Assembly: GCF_003957515.1 (NCBI RefSeq)
Contig: NZ_RQXW01000001.1
Location: 1 to 64,000, forward strand
Reading direction: 5' to 3'
DNA: 64,000 bases
Origin: Amphritea opalescens
GTDB taxonomy: Bacteria > Pseudomonadota > Gammaproteobacteria > Pseudomonadales > Balneatricaceae
The notes below the pieces were generated by a model. The model saw only the letters and a list, made by a program, of their open reading frames with translations. It was not told the origin of the DNA and did no database searches. Shown here piece after piece: positions 17,381-26,440 of this stretch. A program made the position numbers and the translations under genes. Position 1 is the first letter of the stretch, and each line of letters starts with the position of its first letter.

Positions 17381-18850
17381 ATGGTCATTACGATTACTTT
17401 TATCATCTATTTGGTGTTGATGTTAGCGATTGGTATTGTGGCTTATCGCCGTACACAGGATCTATCTGATTACGTGCTGGGTGGACGTAATTTGGGGCCG
17501 ATTCCTAGCGCGCTGAGTGCTGGTGCGTCAGATATGAGTGGTTGGTTACTCATGGGTTTGCCCGGATATGCGATGGTTGCCGGTTATGGTTCTTTCTGGT
17601 TAGCGGGTGGCTTGCTAGCCGGGACTTGGCTGAACTGGTTGTTAGTGGCTGAACGGCTGCGGGTTTACTCTCAACAGGCGGGCGACGCCTTAACAATACC
17701 GGCTTATTTTGAAAAACGTTTTCATGATAGTAGTCATACGTTGCGGGTCGTGTCAGCCTTTTTTGTCTTGGTCTTTTTCCTGTTTTATACCAGCTCTGGC
17801 TTAGTGGCTGGCGGGAAACTATTTGAAACCGTATTTGGTTTTGATTACACCCTAGCGGTTCTTGTCGGAGCTATTGCGGTGATCTCTTATACCCTATTCG
17901 GAGGTTTTCTGGCGGTTTCTTGGACCGATGTTGTGCAAGGTCTGCTGATGGTGGGGGCGCTGATTATGGTGCCGCTCGTGGCGATCGGTGAACTCGGCGG
18001 TATGGACGCGACCTTAGCGGCGGTTAACGCCAAGAATCCTGAACTACTCAATATGTTTACCAATAAAGATGGTACTGCGATCACGCTGATCGGCACACTG
18101 TCATTAGTCGGTTGGGGGCTTGGGTATTTCGGTCAGCCACATATCTTGGCGCGCTTTAAAGGCATCAAGAGTAAAGATTCGGTTCCGGCTGCCCGTCGTA
18201 TTGCCGTGGTTTGGACAGGTATATCGATGTCTGGCGCTTGTCTGATCGGTCTAGCGGCGATCGGTTATCTGCCTGAAGGTTTGGGCGATAACGAAACGGT
18301 CTTTATGGTGATGGTCAATACGCTGTTTCATCCTGCGGTTGCCGGTATCTTATTGGCGGCCATTCTGGCAGCGGTGATGAGCACGGCGGATTCTCAGCTA
18401 TTGGTGTCTTCATCCGCATTGGCTGAAGATTTCTATAAGGCGCTATTCAATAAAGAAGCGAGTCAGGAACAGTTGGTGCAAGTGGGGCGTATCGCCGTGG
18501 TGGTGATCGCCTTAATCGCCACTTATCTGGCGCTGGATAAAGATTCAAAAGTACTGGGCTTAGTGTCCTATGCTTGGGCGGGTTTTGGCGCGGCCTTTGG
18601 GCCTGCACTGATTCTGTCGCTGTATTGGAAGCGCATGAATAAAGCCGGTGCGTTAGCGGGCATCATTGTTGGTGGCGTGACCGTTGTGGTTTGGAAGCAA
18701 CTGACCGGTGGCTGGTTTGATGTCTATGAGATTATTCCAGGCGTACTGTTTGCGTCGATTGCGGTGGTTGCCGCTACTCTGCTGACGGCACCCCCTGTTC
18801 GTGCCATCGAAGAGCGCTTTGAAAAGGTGCTGGTAGAATTGAGAAGCTGA
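17381..18850 (+). CDS. putP: Sodium/proline symporter
   Basis: This 489-residue SSS-family transporter brings in proline with sodium. It has about 13 membrane helices and the family signatures 'RRTQDLSDYVLGGR' near residue 25, 'SAGASDMSGWLLMGLPG' near 47 and 'AAVMSTADSQLLVSSS' near 330. The length matches E. coli PutP. It is followed by a terminator and then putA in the same direction, so proline uptake and breakdown are adjacent but separately transcribed. Confidence 0.95.
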   Translation: MVITITFIIYLVLMLAIGIVAYRRTQDLSDYVLGGRNLGPIPSALSAGASDMSGWLLMGLPGYAMVAGYGSFWLAGGLLAGTWLNWLLVAERLRVYSQQAGDALTIPAYFEKRFHDSSHTLRVVSAFFVLVFFLFYTSSGLVAGGKLFETVFGFDYTLAVLVGAIAVISYTLFGGFLAVSWTDVVQGLLMVGALIMVPLVAIGELGGMDATLAAVNAKNPELLNMFTNKDGTAITLIGTLSLVGWGLGYFGQPHILARFKGIKSKDSVPAARRIAVVWTGISMSGACLIGLAAIGYLPEGLGDNETVFMVMVNTLFHPAVAGILLAAILAAVMSTADSQLLVSSSALAEDFYKALFNKEASQEQLVQVGRIAVVVIALIATYLALDKDSKVLGLVSYAWAGFGAAFGPALILSLYWKRMNKAGALAGIIVGGVTVVVWKQLTGGWFDVYEIIPGVLFASIAVVAATLLTAPPVRAIEERFEKVLVELRS

Positions 18851-19170
18851 TGAAAGGTTTATCTTGTCCTGTGAGTCAATCCATATGACAAGATAACCCG
18901 CCCCGTTTAGGGAAACTAGCTCTATACTGTTAACTAAAGCCTCGTTTATCGAGGCTTTTTTATGTCTGATCGTTAATTTCAGGATAGTCTATTCGATTCG
19001 TTTTTGGCGATAATATTTTGTTTAATATTTAATATCTGTTTTAAATAAAGTCCATATGTCTGATTATTTTCTATAATTAGTGAAAGTGACTTTTTGGTTG
19101 TGGTTACAATAGGTAAAACAAAAACCGTTTATGTGAGTGGCTAAACGGTATAACGATTGAAGGCGAGATT
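18851..19170. other. putP-putA intergenic region
   Basis: This 320-base stretch holds the putP terminator in its first third. The rest, 18965-19140, is strongly AT-rich and must contain the putA promoter. I cannot name a specific box. No gene is seen. Confidence 0.6.
18936..18962 (+). terminator. Terminator after putP
   Basis: A 9-bp stem (aaagcctcg / cgaggcttt) with a 5-base loop is followed by a T-run, 86 bases after the putP stop. Confidence 0.88.
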
Positions 19171-22100
19171 ATGACCCATACAACCGACCCGTTACGGACC
19201 AAAATTCGAGAGTATTATTTGGCTAATGAAAGTCAGGTCATTCGTGAACTGATGAGTAATGCGCATTTGACGGTTGAAGATCGTCAGCAGATCTCTACAA
19301 ATGCTGCGCAATTAGTAACAAGTGTGCGTCAGGATAGCTCGCCTTCAATGATGGAAAAGTTTCTCGGCGAATACGGTCTGACAACCAAAGAGGGTGTTGC
19401 CTTGATGTGTTTGGCCGAAGCCCTGCTGCGGGTGCCTGATGCACTGACCATTGACGCGTTGATCGAAGATAAGGTCGCTTCAGGTAATTGGGGCGAGCAT
19501 CTCGGTAAATCATCGTCATCCTTGGTCAACTCCTCGACTTGGGCATTATTACTCACCGGTAAGCTGATTGCTCCGAGTGAAGATAAAGGTGTGACACAAA
19601 CGGTTCGCGGCATGGTTAAACGTCTAGGTGAGCCGTTGGTACGTACCGCTGTGGGCCAAGCGATGAAAGAGTTGGGTCGTCAGTTTGTATTGGGTCGCAC
19701 CATTGAAGAGGCAACCAAACGGGCCCGTAAACTTGAAAAGCAGGGTTATTCATACTCATACGATATGCTGGGTGAAGCAGCGCGTACCGATGCTGATGCG
19801 CTGCGCTATCATCAGGCTTACAGTGTTGCTATTGGTAAGTTGACGCCTGCTTGTATCCATTCGGATATCCGCATGAACCCGGGTATCTCGGTAAAACTCT
19901 CTGCGTTACATGCTCGCTATGAATTTGCCCAGAAAGATCGGGTGATGACGGAGCTAGTGGAACGGACTAAAACATTGGCCTTGCAAGCTAAGCAGGCGAA
20001 TATGGGCTTCAACATCGATGCTGAAGAGCAGGATCGTCTCGATCTTTCACTCGATGTGATTGAAGCGGTGCTTGCCGACGAGGCGTTAGCCGGTTGGGAT
20101 GGTTTTGGTATCGTGGTTCAGGCATTTGGCCCTCGGGCGTCATTCGTTCTGGAGTGGTTGTATGCTTTGGCGGCGCGTCTGGATCGTAAAATCATGGTGC
20201 GTCTGGTCAAGGGCGCATACTGGGATGCGGAGATCAAACGCTCGCAAGAGATGGGTCTAGATGGTTTCCCTGTGTATACCCGCAAGGTTAACTCCGATGT
20301 GTCATATCTCTGTTGTGCCGAAAAACTGCTGGGGATGACCGATCGTATCTATCCGCAATTTGCCACCCATAATGCCCATTCCGTTTCAGGTATTTTGCAC
20401 CTAGCGCGTAATCTAGATAGCAAGAAGTTTGAGTTTCAGCGGCTACACGGCATGGGAGAATCGCTGCACGATACGGTACTGCAAGCTCAGGGGACTCGTT
20501 GTCGTATCTATGCCCCCGTGGGTGCGCACCGTGACCTGCTGGCTTACCTAGTACGTCGGTTGTTGGAAAATGGCGCTAACAGCTCTTTCGTTAATCAGAT
20601 CGTCGACACCCGTATCAAACCGGAAGAGATCGCCCGAGATCCATTTGCGGCTATTGAGGCGATGGGTGAAAACATCAGTAGTGCTGCGATTGTCCGTCCT
20701 GCGGCGCTGTTCGGCGATAAACGTAAAAATGCGCGTGGTTGGGACATTACCGATCCGGTGCAGATTGCCGAGCTCGATGCCCAGCAAACCGAGTTTAAAA
20801 CCACTCAATGGCAGGCAGCGCCTATGATTGCAGGCAGTTCTGTTAGCCATGAAACGGCGGCTATTCATAACCCAGCCATACCCGATGACTGTGTAGGGCA
20901 GGTGATTAACAGTGCGGCAGGAGATATTGAAACTGCGATTGTGGCGGCTCAAGCGGGGTATGGCCGTTGGTCACAAACAGCGGCGGCTGAACGGGCAGAC
21001 TGTCTGCGTCAGTTTGCTGATTTATTGGAACAGAATGCGGCTGAGCTCTTTACTTTGGTGACCCGTGAAGCGGGTAAAACCTTGCTGGATGCTGTCGGCG
21101 AGCTACGTGAAGCGGTGGATTTTGCCCGTTTCTATGCCAACGAAGCTGAACGCAATGACACAGAAGGGGAAGCACGGGGTGTGATCACCTGTATCTCTCC
21201 GTGGAACTTCCCGATGGCTATTTTCTCTGGTCAAGTGTTAGCGGCGCTAGCAGCGGGGAATGCGGTATTGGCTAAACCGGCAGATCAAACGCCGTTGGTT
21301 GCTGCACGTACCGTCGCCTTGATGCATCAGGCGGGCATTCCCGTGGATGTGATTCAATTGCTGCCGGGCAGTGGAGTGGCGGTCGGTGCACCCTTGACAT
21401 CGGATAGTCGGATTGCCGGTGTCTGCTTTACCGGTTCTACCTTGACGGCACAACGGATTAACCGCGTTATGGCCGAGAATATGGCGCCTGACGCGCCGCT
21501 GGTGGCAGAGACGGGCGGTATGAATGCGATGATCGTCGACTCAACGGCCCTTCCAGAGCAGGTGGTCCGAGATGTTCTGGCATCCTCTTTTCAGAGTGCT
21601 GGTCAGCGCTGTTCCGCATTGCGAGTGCTCTATGTACAGAAAGATATTGCCGATAACCTGTTGGAGATGTTGTTTGGTGCGATGGATGAGCTGCGAGTGG
21701 GTAATCCCGCACTGTTGAGTACCGATGTGGGACCCGTGATCGATCAGATGGCTAAAGCTAAGATTGAAGCCCACTGTGCTAAATATGCCGCTAAAGGCTT
21801 GGTGCTGAAATCATTGGCGGTTCCTGAACAGGGACTGTTTGTTGCGCCGACCGTGATTAAGATTGAAAGTATTGCCGAGCTAGAAGAGGAGATCTTTGGG
21901 CCGGTACTGCATGTGGTCACTTTTGACGCCGAACATCTTGATCAGGTGGTCGATAGTATCAATGCAACGGGGTATGGACTGACCTTCGGCCTGCATACTC
22001 GGGTTGATAATCGCGTGAATCAGATCTGTAGCCGTATTAAGGTTGGTAACCTCTATGTTAACCGTAACCAGATCGGCGCCATTGTTGGGTCTCAACCATT

Positions 22101-22794
22101 CGGCGGTGAGGGCTTATCGGGTACCGGTCCTAAGGCGGGTGGTCCGCAATATGTAAAACGTTTTATGCGGGTAGAAGCGGTTACACCGGTAGCCTCCGAC
22201 CTTATTGCCGCGGTTGGCAGCGCTACATTGCAGCAGGCGATCAACGCGCTTGATAATAGCCAGTGGGCCGCGAATGATGATCGTATCAGCAGCTTAAAAT
22301 CACTGTTTGCTGGACAGAGTATTGATTTTGCAGCGTTACAGCATGAGGCCGAGGTGATGCCTGGGCCAACCGGTGAGCTGAATGTACTCTCAACCCATGC
22401 GCGGGGCATCGTGCTCTGTTTGGGGCCTGATTTGGCAACGGCGATGCAACATGCGGTATTAGCGCTATCACAAGGCAATGCGGTGGTTGTTGTCGCCCCT
22501 AACGCGAAGGCAGAGTGTCAAGCGGCGATACAGAGTGGGTTGCCAATTCAGGCGATCGATGGCTTATTGCAGCCCGATGCCTTGGTTGATGTGACAGGCT
22601 TTGCTGCCGTCGCCAGCGGTGCTGATCAGGCGGTGTTGCATGCGTATCGGGTGGCGTTGGCTGCCCGTGATGGGGTGATTATCCCCTTGATCACCGAACG
22701 TAATGCGGCCGATCGTTTCGCGATTGAACGGCATCTGTGTATCGATACGACGGCCGCTGGCGGTAACGCAAGCCTAATCGCGGCGTCTGAATAA
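19171..22794 (+). CDS. putA: Bifunctional proline dehydrogenase / P5C dehydrogenase, no RHH domain
   Basis: PutA converts proline to glutamate in two steps, with FAD then NAD. This 1207-residue protein starts directly with the helical arm and lacks the N-terminal ribbon-helix-helix, so it should not repress its own operon. The PRODH barrel ends with 'YLVRRLLENGANSSFVN' near residue 455. The aldehyde dehydrogenase half has 'CISPWNFP' near 672 and the catalytic Cys in 'SAGQRCSALR' near 810. About 180 C-terminal residues after 1025 form the extra domain typical of long, non-regulatory PutAs. With PutP and the NAD-GDH it completes proline to 2-oxoglutarate. Confidence 0.95.
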   Translation: MTHTTDPLRTKIREYYLANESQVIRELMSNAHLTVEDRQQISTNAAQLVTSVRQDSSPSMMEKFLGEYGLTTKEGVALMCLAEALLRVPDALTIDALIEDKVASGNWGEHLGKSSSSLVNSSTWALLLTGKLIAPSEDKGVTQTVRGMVKRLGEPLVRTAVGQAMKELGRQFVLGRTIEEATKRARKLEKQGYSYSYDMLGEAARTDADALRYHQAYSVAIGKLTPACIHSDIRMNPGISVKLSALHARYEFAQKDRVMTELVERTKTLALQAKQANMGFNIDAEEQDRLDLSLDVIEAVLADEALAGWDGFGIVVQAFGPRASFVLEWLYALAARLDRKIMVRLVKGAYWDAEIKRSQEMGLDGFPVYTRKVNSDVSYLCCAEKLLGMTDRIYPQFATHNAHSVSGILHLARNLDSKKFEFQRLHGMGESLHDTVLQAQGTRCRIYAPVGAHRDLLAYLVRRLLENGANSSFVNQIVDTRIKPEEIARDPFAAIEAMGENISSAAIVRPAALFGDKRKNARGWDITDPVQIAELDAQQTEFKTTQWQAAPMIAGSSVSHETAAIHNPAIPDDCVGQVINSAAGDIETAIVAAQAGYGRWSQTAAAERADCLRQFADLLEQNAAELFTLVTREAGKTLLDAVGELREAVDFARFYANEAERNDTEGEARGVITCISPWNFPMAIFSGQVLAALAAGNAVLAKPADQTPLVAARTVALMHQAGIPVDVIQLLPGSGVAVGAPLTSDSRIAGVCFTGSTLTAQRINRVMAENMAPDAPLVAETGGMNAMIVDSTALPEQVVRDVLASSFQSAGQRCSALRVLYVQKDIADNLLEMLFGAMDELRVGNPALLSTDVGPVIDQMAKAKIEAHCAKYAAKGLVLKSLAVPEQGLFVAPTVIKIESIAELEEEIFGPVLHVVTFDAEHLDQVVDSINATGYGLTFGLHTRVDNRVNQICSRIKVGNLYVNRNQIGAIVGSQPFGGEGLSGTGPKAGGPQYVKRFMRVEAVTPVASDLIAAVGSATLQQAINALDNSQWAANDDRISSLKSLFAGQSIDFAALQHEAEVMPGPTGELNVLSTHARGIVLCLGPDLATAMQHAVLALSQGNAVVVVAPNAKAECQAAIQSGLPIQAIDGLLQPDALVDVTGFAAVASGADQAVLHAYRVALAARDGVIIPLITERNAADRFAIERHLCIDTTAAGGNASLIAASE

Positions 22795-23132
22795 AGACAG
22801 CACATAAATCTGCCCGCCGGCTGTTATTGGGTCGCGCTGGGCTCAACTACACCGTTGTTAGTCTTTCAACTAAGAAGGCTAATGACCGCCGGTGAACTAT
22901 TTTTTTTGCCCCTCGCCCTGAGGGGCTTTTTTTTATCTGCAAAGTCCATAAATTCAATACAAAAAGATCTCTCGGGTGAAGCTTTTACCCTAGGGATGTT
23001 TTTACACTCAATTAACGACTGTACTGGAGGGCTTTAGTGAGTTTGCTGACATTGATCAAGCCTTAAGGGGCCCATTCTCTGTATATTGTTTGTTTCGGGA
23101 AGTAAATGACGACAACAACAAGGAGTTGAGTT
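22795..23132. other. putA to EAL gene intergenic region
   Basis: This 338-base stretch contains the putA terminator. Beyond it, 22935-23110 presumably carries the promoter of the EAL gene. I see no gene, repeat or clear operator. Confidence 0.6.
22908..22934 (+). terminator. Terminator after putA
   Basis: A GC-rich stem (gcccct / aggggc, extended by one C-G pair) is followed by nine Ts. Confidence 0.85.
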
Positions 23133-24785
23133 GTGAATGTTAGAAATGGTTCTACCAGTGATTTTCTGCATAATAATGTCAAAGTTTTACGATCCCGCGT
23201 GTCCAAAACCGCTTGGCAGGGGATTTCGATTGCCGTCATTGCGCTCATTGTTGCGACCCTTACCGTTTCCCATCTTGAGTATGGCGATATCAGTGTTACC
23301 CACCTGATTAATGTTCAGAAAACTAATTTTGCGCTCTGGATTTTGGACGTCATCCCTTTTGTGTTCGCCTTTTGGGGGCAATATTCCAGCACTGTGCTTG
23401 CCTATGAAGCCAGCGCGATGGTCATGGACCAAACCAAAGAGTTGCGAGATAAAGCCGATACTTTTGAGAAGCAGGCCCGTCATAGCATTACCCATGATCT
23501 GCTGACCGATATGCCGAATAAAGAGCTGTTTTATGATCGAGTGGAACAGCAAATCGTCTCCCCGCGGGGGAAGGTGGCTTTTTCTGTATTGTTGGTTGAG
23601 GTGTCTAACTACAAGGAAATTAGTGACACCTTAGGCCGAAATAGTAGTGACAGTCTGATCAAGCAGGTTGCGGTACGTTTGGAGAGTGCTTTCCCGCCGC
23701 CATGGACCATTGCCCGCTTGGAAAGCAATACCTTTAGTCTGCTGATCAACCAACAGCTGACAGAAAAGCAGGTGATGGAGTTAGCTGATAGTGTGCATCG
23801 GGTGTTGCATGATGTGTTCTACATCGAGCAGGTGAAGCTATCGGCTCAAGCCAATATTGGTATTGTTCACTTTCCTCAGCACGGTACCGATGTCGATACC
23901 TTGGTTCAGCGCGCAGGCATTGCCCTGTATATGGCACAGAATTCCAATAAAGGCAGTGCCGTGTACGATCCATCCTTTGATGCGCATAGCCCGAAACAGT
24001 TAACGCTGATGAGCGAACTTCATCAATCGATTGAGAATCAGGAGCTCGAGCTTTTTTATCAACCCAAAGTGAGGGTTAAAGATGGCGTGTTAACGGGGGC
24101 CGAAGCATTAGTGCGTTGGAATCACCCGAAGCATGGTTTATTAGGGCCGGATCTATTTATCCCACTTATGGAGCGTTCAAGACTGATTCAAGGGCTCACC
24201 AGCTGGGTTATACAGGAAGGTTTTGCACAGTGCGCGCAGTGGCATCAAGAGGGGCTAGACATCGTGCTATCGATCAACCTTTCAGCGAAAGATCTTAATA
24301 ATCCTGAGCTGCCAGATTTGATTGCCGGTATCAAAGGGGCTACTGGTATTAATCCTGCGTGGATTACCCTTGAGATCACCGAAAGTTCATTGATGACCGA
24401 TCCCGATGCTGCAATGGCGGTGATCAACCGTATCCACGCTATGGGATTCCAGTTCTCCATTGATGATTATGGTACGGGCTATTCATCATTATCTTATTTG
24501 AAACAACTACCGCTAAAAGAGCTTAAGATCGATCGCTCCTTTGTATCCGATATTGTGCAGAACGAAAGTGATGCGGTGATTGTTAATGCCACTATCAATC
24601 TAGCCCATAACTTGGGCTTGGAAGTAACCGCGGAAGGGGTAGAGGATGCCGACACCTTGGCATTACTAAAAGCGGAAGGTTGTGACATCGTTCAGGGTTA
24701 TTACTTGGGACGGCCGATGACTAAAGATGCCTTTAGCCAATGGAGCCAAGAACAGGAATCGCCGTCAGAAACCGGCCCCCATTAA
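23133..24785 (+). CDS. Membrane EAL phosphodiesterase with degenerate GGDEF
   Basis: The protein has 550 residues from a GTG with AAGGAG upstream. Two membrane helices (about 28-48 and 68-88) precede a GGDEF-like domain (about 115-275). Its active-site motif is replaced by 'RLESNTF', so cyclase activity is unlikely. The EAL domain (about 290-535) keeps 'GAEALVRWNHP', 'LEITESSLM', 'IDDYGTGYSSLSYL', 'LKIDRSF' and a late 'EGVED' motif, so it probably hydrolyses c-di-GMP at the inner membrane. The dead GGDEF may act as a GTP sensor, as in other tandem proteins. No genetic link to its neighbours is evident. Confidence 0.92.
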   Translation: MNVRNGSTSDFLHNNVKVLRSRVSKTAWQGISIAVIALIVATLTVSHLEYGDISVTHLINVQKTNFALWILDVIPFVFAFWGQYSSTVLAYEASAMVMDQTKELRDKADTFEKQARHSITHDLLTDMPNKELFYDRVEQQIVSPRGKVAFSVLLVEVSNYKEISDTLGRNSSDSLIKQVAVRLESAFPPPWTIARLESNTFSLLINQQLTEKQVMELADSVHRVLHDVFYIEQVKLSAQANIGIVHFPQHGTDVDTLVQRAGIALYMAQNSNKGSAVYDPSFDAHSPKQLTLMSELHQSIENQELELFYQPKVRVKDGVLTGAEALVRWNHPKHGLLGPDLFIPLMERSRLIQGLTSWVIQEGFAQCAQWHQEGLDIVLSINLSAKDLNNPELPDLIAGIKGATGINPAWITLEITESSLMTDPDAAMAVINRIHAMGFQFSIDDYGTGYSSLSYLKQLPLKELKIDRSFVSDIVQNESDAVIVNATINLAHNLGLEVTAEGVEDADTLALLKAEGCDIVQGYYLGRPMTKDAFSQWSQEQESPSETGPH

Positions 24786-24878
24786 TATTCGCTACCCTGC
24801 GGTGTTAGTTTGCTTCTATTGTTCCATGTTTGCGGCAAACCTATTTCCATCTTGGTTTGCCGTTTTAGTCTGCGTCGG

Positions 24879-25595
24879 TTAACCAACAACATCGAGTTCT
24901 CGTTGCTTAAACTGAACCCCATAGCTTTCTGCCAATTGACGACAGGCTGCGATATCGACCCCCTCTAATCCATTGATCGCGCTTGCGCTGACCTCTTTTA
25001 TATAGTGCGGCGCAAGGGCAACAAAAGCTAACATCGCCTCATAAGAACCCTGCAGTGCCGGTTGGCAATGCTGAATATAGACGGCCTCATTGTGGGCATT
25101 GAGGGAGATGGATAACGCATCAATACATTCACTCAATTCCGGCAGAATATTGCGTTTATTCACCAGATTACCTAGACCATCGGTGTTGAGGCGGGTGTTA
25201 CCGCCATGTTGTTTCACCCAGTGGGCTATCTCTAGCAGTGGTTTGAGGCGCAGGGTCGGTTCGCCATAGCCACAGAACACAATGCAGTCGTAGCGGCTCG
25301 GGTCAGCAATTAACGCGATGATCTGCTGTGCCGATGGGCGCACATCTAGCGTAAGGTCATAGCCTTTAACATCGGTACAACCGTTATGCTTTGGACAGAA
25401 CTGGCAGCTCAAGGTGCAGCGGTCGGTCAGGTTGATATACAGATTATGACCAATTTGATACACCAGTGTTTCATCATGGGCCTTGGTATTCGCGTGCGTG
25501 GCCGGATGGCTTCGGTTAGGCCGCAGAGTGTCGAGGCTATGTTCAGTTAAGCCTTGCTCAGCGCTATGTTTTAGAGAATGCATGAGTTGATCCAT
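24879..25595 (-). CDS. Radical SAM protein, TatD-associated type
   Basis: This 238-residue protein has the cluster-binding motif 'CTLSCQFC' near residue 62, then 'FCGYGEPTLR' (the GGEP-like SAM motif) and 'LNTDGLGNL'. The 'INLTDRCTLSCQFCPK' start matches the family annotated as TatD-linked radical SAM proteins. Its reaction is not established. It stands alone on the minus strand, and its upstream region is shared with the divergent dimethylamine genes. Confidence 0.85.
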   Translation of the reverse strand: MDQLMHSLKHSAEQGLTEHSLDTLRPNRSHPATHANTKAHDETLVYQIGHNLYINLTDRCTLSCQFCPKHNGCTDVKGYDLTLDVRPSAQQIIALIADPSRYDCIVFCGYGEPTLRLKPLLEIAHWVKQHGGNTRLNTDGLGNLVNKRNILPELSECIDALSISLNAHNEAVYIQHCQPALQGSYEAMLAFVALAPHYIKEVSASAINGLEGVDIAACRQLAESYGVQFKQRELDVVG

Positions 25596-25755
25596 TATGT
25601 TTTTGCAGCTTTAAAGGATAACAGCCCCTAAATCGGTAGGAGGTGATAGTGATCAATACTCTGATGAAGTTATTGTTTATATCTCTCGTTTGAATCATTT
25701 CTGGATCGGTGCACTTAACTAAGAGCCATATTCCGGCTGCTTGTTGAATCGTTGT

Positions 25756-25793
25756 GCCTCTTAAGGGATTACCTGCCTCTTAAAGGATTACCT
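25756..25793. repeat. Two tandem 19-base repeats upstream of dmm genes
   Basis: The sequence gcctcttaagggattacct is repeated at once with a single G-to-A change. A partial third copy (acctctt) follows near 25804. The pair lies about 120-155 bases upstream of the dimethylamine monooxygenase start, a place where an activator could bind. The activator is unknown. Confidence 0.6.
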
Positions 25794-25854
25794 ACTTGGT
25801 TGTACCTCTTCATGACAATTGAGGCTGACGTCATGCTCTCATAATATTCTTCAT

Positions 25855-25870
25855 AGGAATTTTATTTGCA
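25855..25870 (+). promoter_or_regulatory. Possible sigma-54 promoter for dmm genes
   Basis: A GG at 25856-25857 is followed, at the correct 12-base offset, by GC within TTGCA. The -12 element is perfect but the -24 element keeps only GG. It lies 40 bases before the first dmm start codon. It is weaker than the gmaS and glnK sites. Confidence 0.4.
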
Positions 25871-25909
25871 CATCATGATGCTAACCGAACTTGAATCAGG
25901 AGGGCTCAG

Positions 25910-26440
25910 ATGCAAACAGAGCAGTTGAACGGGGTTGCCAGTAAGCCGGCCTACGGGCCAGTTGAATTGAACCCAAAGTCTAGTTTTCATCTTTTTGTTG
26001 CCGAACAACTTTTACCCAAGGCGATGGAATGCTTGTATGACGCCTGCCAGCCTAACGAAGGCCGTAAAGAGAAGGCGGTTGTTGAGGATGCCAGTGATCC
26101 CGAATTGCGGAACTTATTAGCGACATTTCCACTTAATGGAACCCTTTATTTAGCAGGCACAGAGCCATTTCTCTGGCGGGTGGCCAGCCATGCGCGGGCG
26201 TTGGGGCTTTGTCCTGAGCAGATCCGTTTAATGGCACCGGTGACGCGAGAACGCCACCTGTTTTGCTGTCACTGCCATACGATAACCGAAGGGGTGACTT
26301 ATTCGCCTTATGCCTGCAGTGGCTGCGGTGCGATGCTGGAAGTGACGGATCATTTCTCCCGCCTACATGGCGCTTACTTTTCGTTTCAGGCCAACGCCGA
26401 AGATAGTGCCGATATGCCTGAACAAAGGGAGGTGAACTGA
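25910..26440 (+). CDS. dmmA: Dimethylamine monooxygenase small subunit, DmmA-like
   Basis: This 176-residue protein has a C-terminal zinc-ribbon-like region: C-C-x-C at residues 119-122 and C-x2-C at 136-139. This combination is characteristic of DmmA-like subunits of the oxygenase that demethylates dimethylamine to methylamine and formaldehyde. It overlaps the reductase gene by one base, and the heme protein follows, giving the expected three-gene set. AGGAGGG precedes the ATG. The subunit letters in this family are used inconsistently, so the symbol is provisional. Confidence 0.85.
   Translation: MQTEQLNGVASKPAYGPVELNPKSSFHLFVAEQLLPKAMECLYDACQPNEGRKEKAVVEDASDPELRNLLATFPLNGTLYLAGTEPFLWRVASHARALGLCPEQIRLMAPVTRERHLFCCHCHTITEGVTYSPYACSGCGAMLEVTDHFSRLHGAYFSFQANAEDSADMPEQREVN

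Noticed and set aside
22855-23037. 60-codon plus-strand frame after putA
   Set aside because: It spans the putA terminator and its poly-T tract; no ribosome site.
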